A DNA stretch of 64,000 nt from Epiperipatus broadwayi (taxonomy: Eukaryota; Onychophora; Udeonychophora; Euonychophora; Peripatidae). The position numbers and the translations under genes were made by a program. This document shows, piece after piece, positions 24,517-34,900 of the stretch. Where the stretch lies: assembly GCA_028023455.1 (NCBI GenBank), contig JAQFVV010000022.1:10189100-10253099 (forward strand). Direction: 5' to 3'. The notes below the pieces were generated by a model. The model did not search any database. It was not told where the DNA came from and saw only the letters and a program-made list of their open reading frames with translations. The stretch's first letter is position 1; every line of letters begins with the position of its first letter.

Positions 24517-25860
24517 GTTTCTTTCATCTATGTTATATGTGGTCTTCTTCTAAGTCTCATAATCTCCTGGAATCCAATTTAAGATTTCAGCATTCCATCT
24601 AAAATCATCTATTCTATCAATCTGTCTAGCCAGACCTCGTTTCAATTCCTTAATATGATGTTTGTGATAACTGTTTGATTTCTCACTCTATTCCCAGCAT
24701 ACATCTCTTCATATACCAGGTGATTTGAAGTTTCTGTGATGCTCTTTTGTTAAGTGTCCAAGTCTTAGATTTATAAGTAAAAACTGGTAAAATGTATCCA
24801 TTAAAAACCTTCCTCTTTAAACTCATCACCATATATTCTTTTAATATTAAATTATTTCTACCAAAAGTATTCCAAATTTAATCATGATTAATTTAATCCA
24901 TTATGTTTCTGTCTGTGTTAGTGATCTGAATGGGGTATTTTTAATTGTTAATTTCTTCTAATTCATGATTTATTAATCTATATTTTCTTCATCTGAGAAA
25001 GTCCAATAAACATTACTTTAGTCTCTTTAGTATTTAGCCCTACTTTCTTCTTTTGATCTGATAACTCTTGCAATATTTTTTTGAGCTCTGAAGTATTGAT
25101 TTAAATATCTCCAATGTATTGTTAATTCCTTAGTATTCCATTTTAATGTGCAAAATATTTCTTATAAAATTGCTGTAAAAAGTTTTGGACACATAGAAAA
25201 CTCTTGACATGCATGTTTCTCAATGTTATACTTGTGTTATTGCCATGTAATCTAATCATTGCTGTTGAGTTTTGATAAATGTTTCTGCAAATATAACAAT
25301 ATCTGGGTCTATATTTTGATGATCCAATGCTTTATATTGTAGAAATGACTATAGAATCAAATGCCTTTTTAGAATCCACAAATCCAAGGGTGGTACTTCA
25401 TATATATTGAACCTTTTTGTAATTTATACATGGGTGTGATTCATTGGACCACATTTAAATCCAACTTTCTTTTGGTTGGTAAGAACAAAGTTCACTGTAA
25501 ATGAGATGTAATTATTTTGATAAAGATTATCTAGAATTGATAAAAGACAGATTTTTTTTCTAATATTTTCTTTATTATTTTTCTTGAAAATCAATATTAC
25601 TACTGATTCTTACAATTATTTAGTATATCTTTATTATCTAGATATTTAATATATAACTACCAACAATTGCTTTTTCTTTCTTTATAGATTTTTTCTTGTT
25701 CTTTATTAATATATCTTTTTTTTTTTTTGGAACTCTTCCACGCACTTTATGATATCTCTTTTTTAATAATAATTTAATCGTTTCTTCTTCTGTAGCTTTC
25801 ATTTCTAATTCATAATTTTTTTTAAACCTCATTATTAACTTTTCTTCCTATTATTTTACA
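24517..25860 (-). pseudogene. Decayed RTE LINE copy, internally deleted
   Basis: The plus strand aligns with the antisense of the intact RTE ORF (about 29070-30340), sharing TCTCCTGGAATCCA, TTAAGTGTCCAAGTCT and TTGATGATCCAATGCTTTA. After an internal deletion the last part (25720-25860) matches the linker before the RT domain. The minus-strand frame at 25638-25832 reads KKNYELEMKATEEETIK, comparable to KYNCEIARKAVEENKS in the intact protein. Numerous frameshifts and stops make it inactive. It lacks both the endonuclease end and the 3' tail. Confidence 0.85.
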
Positions 25861-27454
25861 TCTATGACTTGTAATAGTCGAAAGTCGGCTAAGCACATAC
25901 TGTTTTGTTTTTTTTTTAAAAAAAAAGGATTCTATGAAAACTTTTCTCTGTAAGGTCTTCGTATATTTATGATTACTTTTTTAGAATAAATTTTTTAATT
26001 TAATATTATTTTGTTCAATTTTACTTTGGCTAAAATTTAAAATGTAAACCTTATAAACAAAACCGATGTTTCAAATTACTTTAATTAAACTCCAAGAAAC
26101 AGTTTTCATAAAATAGAATACTAAGAAATTTTCATTTATGTTCAGATATTCATGGGTTTATATATGTTAACGGGTCTATCGGAAAGCAGACTCTTTTGCT
26201 TTTATTTAGTCTATGTTTGTTTGTATCTATATATATAATATTGACGTAAAAAGAAATAAGTAAATATTTAAGTAAATTAAACGTTTTATTTGCTTTTTTT
26301 AAAGCTGTGACATATTGAAAATCAAAAGGCATTACTTTGCTATCTCGATATGACAAGAATATATTGTCAAAATAGGTTAAAGGTTAAAGGTCAAAAGAAC
26401 ATTTATTGTGGTGTGAGAGAATGCCAAAAAACATTTCTAAAGAAAAACATCAACTTTAAAGATAAAAAGGAAGGAGTTTTGAAAGATGGATATATAATAA
26501 TCAAAAAGTTGTTCTACACCAAAATATAAAACAAAATGTTATTTACAAAATCACACGAAGTTTAAATTCTCTTATCTGTCGTATGCCATAGACATCCTTT
26601 TATTTAAATAATTAATAAATTTTGTGACAAAATAATATGCTGCACTATAAGAAAATTGTCATTATTAATATATTTTTAAAAAAAAATTCTAAGTAATCTA
26701 ATTAGGAAACACCTTCTCAGCTGTCGAATCTTAATAAGCTGGAAAAAGCTTGAAATACCAAACATCTGTTTTATATTATTATATAATTTCACTTTTAAAA
26801 TAATTAACTTTAATTGATAATTAAAAAATTGTATATCTTTATTAAATCAAATATGTATAGAAATAGATTAAAGTAATATATATTATCTTTTATAAAATAA
26901 ATATATAAACATATGGACTGGATAAATAATTGGGAATGTTTATATTGTAATATCTGAAGAATATTTATAATATAACAACACTGATTAGATTACATGATAG
27001 CATTAAAATTAACTAACTAGTGACGAGTCTGTAAACAGGGTGATTCCATATCTCCAAAAGTTTTCAGAGCAGTTTTACATGAAGTATTTGTGAATTAAAA
27101 TACATACATGGAAATTAATTAAGTCTTCTAGGTTTCATTTCAAAAGATATTTTATTTATAGATCAAGATACATAATTGTGCATACAGGCAATAGTTAGAG
27201 CTGCTGTTATCAAGCATTGACTGCCATGGATCTTCAGGGTGCAGTCCAGATAGGAGGGTTAGAAGGTGGAGGAATCAGTCCTTATAAGGTTAGGGGCATC
27301 ATCCCATTGAATGAAACAGAATGTCATAAAACTTATATTTTTAGTTGTTCCCAGGTCTGAATCGCCAACTGGTCTGGGCAAGTTCTCTTGTCAATCTCCC
27401 TAGCCTTCCATATGAAACTTATTAGGAGGTCTTCAGGATGGTGGTCAATCTCAC
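25861..27454. other. AT-rich non-coding DNA, no gene seen
   Basis: No open frame with recognisable content. Poly-A/T runs, a short direct repeat (GGTTAAAGGTTAAAGGTCAAA near 26374) and a somewhat GC-richer patch at 27180-27400 were seen. The patch has no detectable protein pattern. Confidence 0.5.
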
Positions 27455-28365
27455 TTTCAAACAATATTGTACAACGTATAGTTTTTGCAGATGATGAGGC
27501 TGTTTTTGCAAATAATGCTTCAGAAATGTCGAAAGTAAAACCAAAGTTAAATGCTGAAAAATCTATTAAGTAATGTTCAATAGATTTTCTCAGAGAAAGA
27601 AAATATTGATAATGATGAATTAGAAGAAGTTAAGAAATATAAGTAACTCGGTCAGATTATTATAATGCAGATGAAAACATAATAGATAAAATTCATCTTA
27701 GAAATATTCTGTATTCTTTGGCATAGTTGGTAGAGTATCTAACTTGGAATCAGGAGGTACCAAGATCAATTCTCACCCATGCAGTTCTGGGGTTCAAACT
27801 TCTTATGATCTCCTGAGCAATAAAGCCATTTAGATTTTTTTTTAATCATAGAAATTAAACTTTGGTGCAGTGATTTTTGTAGAAATAACTTAATATTAAA
27901 AGGGAATATGATGATGTGTTTGAAAATGTATTTTTAATAGATATGTTTTACCAGTTTTTATTTACGAGTCTCAGACTTGAATACTTAAAAGAAATACAGT
28001 GACTTCAGATCATTCAGTATATGAAGAGATGTATGTTAGGAATAATAAGAGGGAATAAAGTGGAATATTTGAGTGACAGAACATAAACATATTATATATG
28101 TCATATTAGGCAAAATTGGAGTTTGGGTAGATATATTGTTAAAAGAGATTGTAATTATTAAATAAACAGTTAAAGTCTTTTAAATGGGATCCTAGGAGAT
28201 TATAAAAAATCTAGAAAAGGAGAACATATGAGATAGATGGTTGAAATAATTAAATTTATTGGTGTGCTATAGAGAAGAGCGGCTAGAGATTAGATAAATT
28301 GGATTAAACTTGGAGAGACCTTCATCCTGCAATCAATCAATGATAGTGGAAAATGATAATGATAA
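27455..28365 (+). pseudogene. Decayed RTE LINE 3' half
   Basis: Translation at 27475-27525 gives IVFADDEAVFANNASEM, matching the RT active-site block of the intact copy (FADDVVVFANNASEL). Further downstream DELEEVKKYK, a relic of LTYGSETW-type sequence, MKRCMLGIIR and LGETFILQS follow in order, ending in TGATAGTGGAAAATGATAATGATAA, a decayed TGA-type tail. Many stops and shifts are present. It is split by a SINE-like insertion at about 27712-27843. Confidence 0.85.
27712..27843 (+). mobile_element. tRNA-derived SINE inserted in the decayed RTE
   Basis: The head reads GGCATAGTTGGTAGAGTAT (A box), an anticodon-arm-like AACTTGGAATCAGG, and AAGATCAATTCTCACC (decayed B box). The tail reads CTTCTTATGATCTCCTGAGCAATAAA and ends in a T run. 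It interrupts the RTE frame. Flanks ATTCATCTTAGAAAT and AATCATAGAAATT are similar enough to be a decayed target duplication. A related tail (CTTCTTATGAACTTCTGAGTAATAAA) occurs at 32091. Cephalopods have several described tRNA-derived SINE families, but I cannot assign this one. Confidence 0.6.
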
Positions 28366-28940
28366 AATAATATATAGAGAGATGAACTTACTATACAGAA
28401 TCTTCACTATTAGTTAATCTCTGGCTTTTCAAGCTAAAATATTGTGAATTACTTTATATTGTTTGAAATAACACAATTACTAAGAATACTGTTCTTATTT
28501 TATTTTAGGATCACTAGGATACAGAGTTATCCATTATAAAAAGAAAATTTTTAGAGAATGAGTTGCCATATTTTCAAAGTTAACATAGAATCATTTATTA
28601 TTTAATGAAAAATGTTATAAAATGTGACAAATAAAAAAAAAAAAATTCTAAACAATTAAAGTTATTAAAGCATTACAGTCATTAATAAATTATACAATTC
28701 CTTTATCAAAATATTTTTTAAGGATACCTCACTCAAACTTTCTGAATCATTCACATTAACAAAATGATTGTGCTATTATTTTGATTTTCCCATTATCTAG
28801 AAAGATTTGTTTTTAATATCTTTAATTGGAAAATAATCTTACTAAAGAAGAGATTAAGAATCAAATTTTATTATCTGCACATAAGAACATAAACACATTG
28901 TTAAGTAGCACTGATGTTTAATATGTGTGTGTACGCAGAG

Positions 28941-31900
28941 TCATCATCATCATCATCAACCATTATCAATCCACTGCAGGATGAAGGTCTCTCCAAGTTT
29001 AATCCATCTTCTCCGATCTTTAGCTTCTCTTCTCCACAACACCCCTGCATATTTTCTTATTTCATCCATCCATCTCACATGTGGTCTCTTTCTGGGTCTT
29101 TTACAATCTCTTGGAATCCAGTTTAAAATTTCAATTGTCCATCTATTATCATCTCTTCTAGCAATATGTCCAGCCCAACTCCATTTCAATCTTTTAATTT
29201 TTTCAATAAGGTCAGTAACACCTGTTTGTTGTCTTACCCATACATTGCGTTTTCGATCTCTTCTTGTTACTCCCAACATACACCTCTCCATACTTCTTTG
29301 AGTGGTCTGAAGTCTCTGTATTGCTCTTCTATTAAGTGTCCAAGTCTCAGATCCATAAGTAAGAACTGGTAAAACACATTTGTTAAAAACCATCCTTTTC
29401 AAACACATAGGCATATTTCCTTTTAGTATCAAGTTATTTCTACCAAAAGCACTCCAACCAAGTTTAATTCTATGATTAATTTCCTCCATTATGTTTCCAT
29501 CTGTATTAATAATCTGACCAAGGTATTTGTAACTGTTAACTTCTTCTAATTCTTCATAATCAATCTTTATTTTCATATTTTGAGCAAATCGATTAAACAT
29601 TACTTTAGTCTTTTTAACATTTATCTTTAGTCCTACTTTTCTACTTTCATCTGTTAACTCCTGCAACATTTCCTGCAGCTCTGAAGCATTATTTGCAAAA
29701 ACAACTACATCATCTGCGAAATCTAAATGACTTAAATACTCTCCATTTACTTTCACTCCTTTAGTTTCCCATTTTAATCCACAAAATACTTCTTGCAGCA
29801 CTGCTGTAAAGAGTTTTGGAGATATGGAGTCACCTTGTCTTACACCTTTCTCAATGTTGATTTTTCCAGTATCATTATGTAATCTAATTGTTGCTGTTGC
29901 ATTTTTATAAATATTCTTTAAAATATGACAATATCCTGGATCTATACCTTGATGATCCAATGCTTTAATCACTGAAGAAATGTGTATAGAATCAAATGCC
30001 TTTTCATAATCTATAAATCCAAAACATAAAGACAACTCATATTCATTTGTCCTTTCTATGACTTCTCTCAATACCTGGATATGATCTATTGTACTAAAAC
30101 CACTTTTAAATCCAGCTTGTTCTCTTGGTTGGTGGAAATCCAAAGTTCTCTGTAGACGAGTTGTAATTATCTTGGTAAAAATTTTATATAAAACTGATAA
30201 AAGGCTGATAGGTCTGTAATTTCTAATATCTTCTTTATCACCTTTTTTAAATATTAATATTATTACTGCATTCTTCCAATCTTCCGGTACATCTTTATCA
30301 TTTAGACATTTGGTATATAACTTTGCTAAAATTGTTTCTATTTCTTCACCTGCTTCTTTTAATATATCAATTATAATTCCATCATTTCCTGGAGCCTTTC
30401 CTTTCTTCATACACTTAATTGCATGTCTCACTTCTTCATTTAAGATTCTGGGCAATTCGGAAGATGTAATAGATATAGGAGGTACTTGTTCTTTATTACT
30501 ATATAATTCTTGATAAAAATCTTCTACCAATTTCATGATGTCATCTCTCTTTTTAGTAATAATTCCATCTTTTTTTCTTATTGCAGATATAAATTTCCTA
30601 CCAATACCAAAATGTTGTTTAACATTTTTGAGACTTTTATTTTCTTCTACAGCTTTCCTTGCTATTTCACAGTTATACTTTCTTATATCATTTTCAACTC
30701 TTTTCCGTACCATTTTACAAAATTCGAGATATTCAATTCTTTTTAATACATCATTTTTGTATATCTTCATATTCCTTCTTTTCTTCATAAATTCTCTAGT
30801 CTCAGTAGAAATTTTATTAGTCAATTGCTGCTTTTTTCTACCAGCTATGTTTGTTGCAGTTTTTAAAAGTGTATCAGTTATTTTCATATTAATTTCATTC
30901 AAATCTGTATCATGTTCAAAATCTCCTAACACTTGAAACCTATTTGTAAGTTCTAATTTAAATTCATTAGAATGTTTCTGAAGATTAGGAATATCAACTG
31001 TAAATATTGTTTTTCTTAATAATTTTTGTCTCTCTAGTTTTACATTAACACGTAACTTACATCTTACTAATCGATGATCACTTCCTGTGTTAAATTTATT
31101 AAGAACATTACAATCTTGAAATATGTATTTTCTGTTAGTCAAAATATAATCCAATTCTGCTGTACCTTCATTTGGATGCTTCCATGTCCATTTCCTTTTA
31201 ACATTTTTCTCAAAAAATGAATTCATAATATAAAGTTTTTCTTTTTCTGCAAACTCCACAAGTCTATGTCCTCTCTCATTTCTATTACCATAACCAAAAT
31301 TACCTACAGCAATTTCATCTTTCATTTGTCTACCAATTCTAGCATTAAAGTCTCCCATAACAATTTTAAAATGTTGTTTACTCTGATCAAAAGCCTTTTG
31401 TACATCCATATAAAAATCTTCTACTACTTCATCACTATGAGAACTTGTTGGGGCATAAACCTGAATTATCTGCATTTGGTATCTGCTATTAAGTTGTATA
31501 ACTAATCTTGCCACTCTGTCCGATACACCATCAATCTCCACAATATTGTTCTTCCACTTTTTATTTATAATGAATCCTACTCCACTTGTATTTCCAATAT
31601 GTGTGCCTTTATAATAGAGTATATGTCCACTTTTTAAATCAATTGTTTCTTCTCCTTTTCTTCTAACTTCACAAAGTCCAATAATGTCCCATTTAATATA
31701 AGACAGTTCTTCTTCTAATTCTTGCAATCTTCCTTCACTTGAAAGTGATCTGCAGTTGTAAGTACCTAAATAAAAAGTCGTCATCAAATGGCAGCCTGGG
31801 TCCGCAATCAGGGGATTCTTAGCACCCTCCGCCTTTGGCCACCAACCACTGCCTTGGTTGGTGACTTTACAGCCTCCTGGGAATAAGGGCCATGCTTTAT

Positions 31901-31946
31901 TTTTGTCTGTCATAATTGTATATATGTATTGGAAAAATATTTATCA
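28941..31946 (-). mobile_element. Full-length RTE-clade LINE with 11-bp target duplication
   Basis: TGTACGCAGAG occurs at 28930-28940 and 31947-31957 and brackets the element exactly. Read on the minus strand the element has a 33-bp 5' leader beginning TGATAAATATT, one ORF of 985 codons and a tail of six TGA triplets, the first of which is the stop codon. It is therefore about 3.0 kb with almost no UTRs. A short trinucleotide tail in place of poly-A, a single endonuclease-RT ORF and the C-terminal sequence pattern fit the RTE/BovB clade. The intact frame and perfect target duplication point to recent insertion and possible activity. Confidence 0.93.
28956..31913 (-). CDS. RTE retrotransposon endonuclease/reverse transcriptase
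   Basis: A 985-residue protein that would nick target DNA and reverse-transcribe its own RNA in the nucleus. The N-terminal APE-type endonuclease (about residues 48-285) shows TYNCRSL, GLCEVRR (Glu82), VYAPT (Tyr153), MGDFNAR (Asp188, Asn190), ELDYIL (Asp255) and GSDHRLV (Asp279, His280). A basic linker (about 290-480) precedes the reverse transcriptase (about 490-760), with KAPGNDG, NYRPISLL, FIDYEKAFD (Asp635), GVRQGDSISP and FADD (Asp734, Asp735). The C-terminus has LTYGSETW, WAGHIARRDDNRW and KRPHVRWMDEI, typical of RTE/BovB elements. All catalytic residues are present. ATG at 31913 is preceded in frame by TGA TAA at the element edge. Met44 (MTTFYLGTYN) directly before the endonuclease is an alternative start, and the first 43 residues have no clear domain. 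No CCHC finger or separate ORF1 was seen. Confidence 0.95.
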   Translation of the reverse strand: MTDKNKAWPLFPGGCKVTNQGSGWWPKAEGAKNPLIADPGCHLMTTFYLGTYNCRSLSSEGRLQELEEELSYIKWDIIGLCEVRRKGEETIDLKSGHILYYKGTHIGNTSGVGFIINKKWKNNIVEIDGVSDRVARLVIQLNSRYQMQIIQVYAPTSSHSDEVVEDFYMDVQKAFDQSKQHFKIVMGDFNARIGRQMKDEIAVGNFGYGNRNERGHRLVEFAEKEKLYIMNSFFEKNVKRKWTWKHPNEGTAELDYILTNRKYIFQDCNVLNKFNTGSDHRLVRCKLRVNVKLERQKLLRKTIFTVDIPNLQKHSNEFKLELTNRFQVLGDFEHDTDLNEINMKITDTLLKTATNIAGRKKQQLTNKISTETREFMKKRRNMKIYKNDVLKRIEYLEFCKMVRKRVENDIRKYNCEIARKAVEENKSLKNVKQHFGIGRKFISAIRKKDGIITKKRDDIMKLVEDFYQELYSNKEQVPPISITSSELPRILNEEVRHAIKCMKKGKAPGNDGIIIDILKEAGEEIETILAKLYTKCLNDKDVPEDWKNAVIILIFKKGDKEDIRNYRPISLLSVLYKIFTKIITTRLQRTLDFHQPREQAGFKSGFSTIDHIQVLREVIERTNEYELSLCFGFIDYEKAFDSIHISSVIKALDHQGIDPGYCHILKNIYKNATATIRLHNDTGKINIEKGVRQGDSISPKLFTAVLQEVFCGLKWETKGVKVNGEYLSHLDFADDVVVFANNASELQEMLQELTDESRKVGLKINVKKTKVMFNRFAQNMKIKIDYEELEEVNSYKYLGQIINTDGNIMEEINHRIKLGWSAFGRNNLILKGNMPMCLKRMVFNKCVLPVLTYGSETWTLNRRAIQRLQTTQRSMERCMLGVTRRDRKRNVWVRQQTGVTDLIEKIKRLKWSWAGHIARRDDNRWTIEILNWIPRDCKRPRKRPHVRWMDEIRKYAGVLWRREAKDRRRWIKLGETFILQWIDNG

Positions 31947-31991
31947 TGTACGCAGAGTATAGTATTTTATGTACGCAGAGTATAGTATTTT
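31946..31991. repeat. 23-bp tandem duplication at the RTE 5' junction
   Basis: ATGTACGCAGAGTATAGTAT (first 20 of 23 bases) occurs at 31946 and 31969. The first 11 bases after the leading A are the RTE target duplication, so the target sequence occurs three times in all around the insertion. Confidence 0.9.
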
Positions 31992-34900
31992 ATTTATGTT
32001 TGTAGCTGCTTACATTACTCTTCCTGATTTAATGTAATGGTGTAATAGCAGGTGGAAGTTCAAGGTTCATAGGTCATGGCTCAGTCTGCCACTTCTTATG
32101 AACTTCTGAGTAATAAATCAATTGTCTGTTCAGTGCATAAATTTGTCACTAATAATGATGTCTCTTATAATATCTTTTTAAAAATAATTGTTGTTTATTA
32201 TTCTTTGCATGTTCTCATGAGCTCTGTGTGGTTTAGCATAGTGATAGAGAGGAAGATTTGAGAGCTAAAGATTTTTATATCAATTTTCAAATTACCTATC
32301 AACTGAATGGAACTGATCATGTGATGTTGAATGGAACTGTTATGTTAAACCTCAGACTTGAGCAATCATAATTTTTTATCAATTAAACATATAATGAAAT
32401 ATAATAATCTTCATGTTTAAAAGACTTAAAAAATATTGTAAAATTTTTATCCTTTTATTAACAATTGTTGAATATCAAAACGAATTTTTCTATTTATAAT
32501 AAATATTGTTATTATAATTTTTAACAACTGCTATGGAATCATTTGAATGTTTGATATCATGTAAAGTTAAAAATCTAATATTCACAAATTTAACGATAAT
32601 TCACAGTCTTATTTTTCTTTCTAATTATATCTTTGTTATTAAATTCTAACACTATTTCTCTTTATTTTTTTATTTGAAAGTTGACTTTTTTTAAAAAATT
32701 AAAAAGAAATGTCTGAAATAGTTTAATAACCTATATTACAGACATAGGTTTCACTTTTAAAATGCTAGATACAAAAATGATAATAATCATATGACACTAA
32801 GAGTGTTTTCTGATCTTAAATGTTATTTTATTTACAATACTATTTTACTATTCCATTATAGCAGTAAAAGGTATTTGCTGAAATATGATGCAATGTTTTC
32901 ATTTTAATAATAAAGAAAATATTTAAATGTAAAATGTGGATGTGTATAAAGTATATTGCAGATGTTTTATATTTACAGTAATTAACGGGCTCTTTTATGA
33001 CTCCTAATTAAACACTATTCCTGTATTAGGAGAAATAATTTGTTTTATTTATTCCAAAGGGGATTGGATTTGGGCAATATATTAGGCAAAATTATCTTTG
33101 CTTCTGTTCTATATATATTGTAACATTACAGTTATGCTGTAAATTGGCTATTTTGGATTTAAAGGTTATAAAAAATTTATTGGCTTTGATTTAGTTTTTA
33201 TGGTTAAGCAAATGTATTTATCACTTTCATTTGATTAAAGAGTATAAAATATAGTCATTATTATATTCATATAGTCTCTCATATTAATGTTTATAAGAAA
33301 TATAATAATTATAATGTATTTTTTAATAGCTTTATAAGTTGATTTTTATAGTAGACTTTTGTAAATTTTTGTATGAAGAAAATATATGTTTTTATTAAGA
33401 AATAAAGTTGTTGATTATATAGAGAAAAAGAAATACTACACATATACAAAATCATAATTCAAAAATAGAAATTATATAATAGGATTATAAATATAACATT
33501 ATATTTTGTGTGTTGTGCATGAGTATGTGTGCTTGAAAGATTTCATACTTTGATATTTAAAATTTTATTTACAAAGATTGATTTTAGTTTATTAAAAATA
33601 TATTTAAGTAATAAATTATTTATTAGAAATCAATTTAAAATGTATAAAATAAATCTCTGAGAACTTTATGATTTTATTGATGTGGATAAATATTTATAAT
33701 ATTATTTTGTCTTAAAACCCAGAAATGAAAGTTTTTTGCTACTTTTATTTAAAAATTATAATTTTAATGTTTTGAGTGTCAGAAACTATAGCAACCTCTT
33801 CCAATATTTGATTGACAACAGAAGAAATCCCAGTGCATTATGGAGAATATTAAGTCACTTAGACATCATGTGATCATCAGTATAAAAGAAAAACTGTGGG
33901 AAAATCAGATAGGCTTCAAAAATTTTCATTGCTTGTAGGGTTCACGGCAGTTCTAAGTTTTAAATAGCCATTTTGTTTTTCATCAACTTGATGGCAGGCT
34001 GAAGTATATTTGGGCAGATGCTTCATCTGATTTCCTCATCTATTCCAGAGAAGAGAGGGACCATAACAGAATAACCAGGAAGAACAATCTTTTTTTTTAT
34101 TCAAGAAATCTCATTTATTATAGACAACTCCAAATATAATATAGACAGTGGGTTGGTGGAATTTCTGGCACATTATTAACAAAATTGTTGGATTTTTGTC
34201 AATTGAATAATAATTATTAATAATTGATATATTTTGGAATAACTATTTCTAAATTTAGAACAAGTTGCTCGATTTATTTTTCATAACTGATTATAAAAAT
34301 AATTGGTCTCTTCACTACATGGAAGGATATTCGTAAGTCTCAAGAAAATAAATTTGATCTCATCATCAGTTAAAAGGAAAGATATTTTAAATAATAGTAT
34401 TTTTCTTTAAAAATCAAATATGCTTCATACAAACTTGCTACTACAGGAACACATTTTGATTTTTAAAGGGAAAGATCATTATTGCTAATGGATAATAAAC
34501 TTTGCTTTATCAGCAAATGGATTCAAAGATCAAAAAATGAGTGAACTTTATTTATATTTGGAATTAATGGTGCTGAATGCCAAGACTTTGGATAAGATAA
34601 AATCTGCTAAAGGGATTAAAACTACAAATGTGTGTTCAATGGTAAAATAATTACATTTAAGAATTAACTGTGCATAAAATGTGAACAATATTCAAAAAGG
34701 ATAATGGATTATCAAGATATATTTTTAATGTTATTTATAATTATGGATGCTCCAAACAAATATAGGATATAATGAACTACACAAATTACTATTAATCTTA
34801 AAAGTAGATTATCTTGGATTAATAATCATATTAAATGTAATTTCATATTTTAACATTGATCCAGAATGGATATATATATATAGGATATAATGAACTACCA

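Noticed and set aside
28914-31505. Plus-strand open frames across the RTE
   Set aside because: They are antisense shadows of the RTE ORF.
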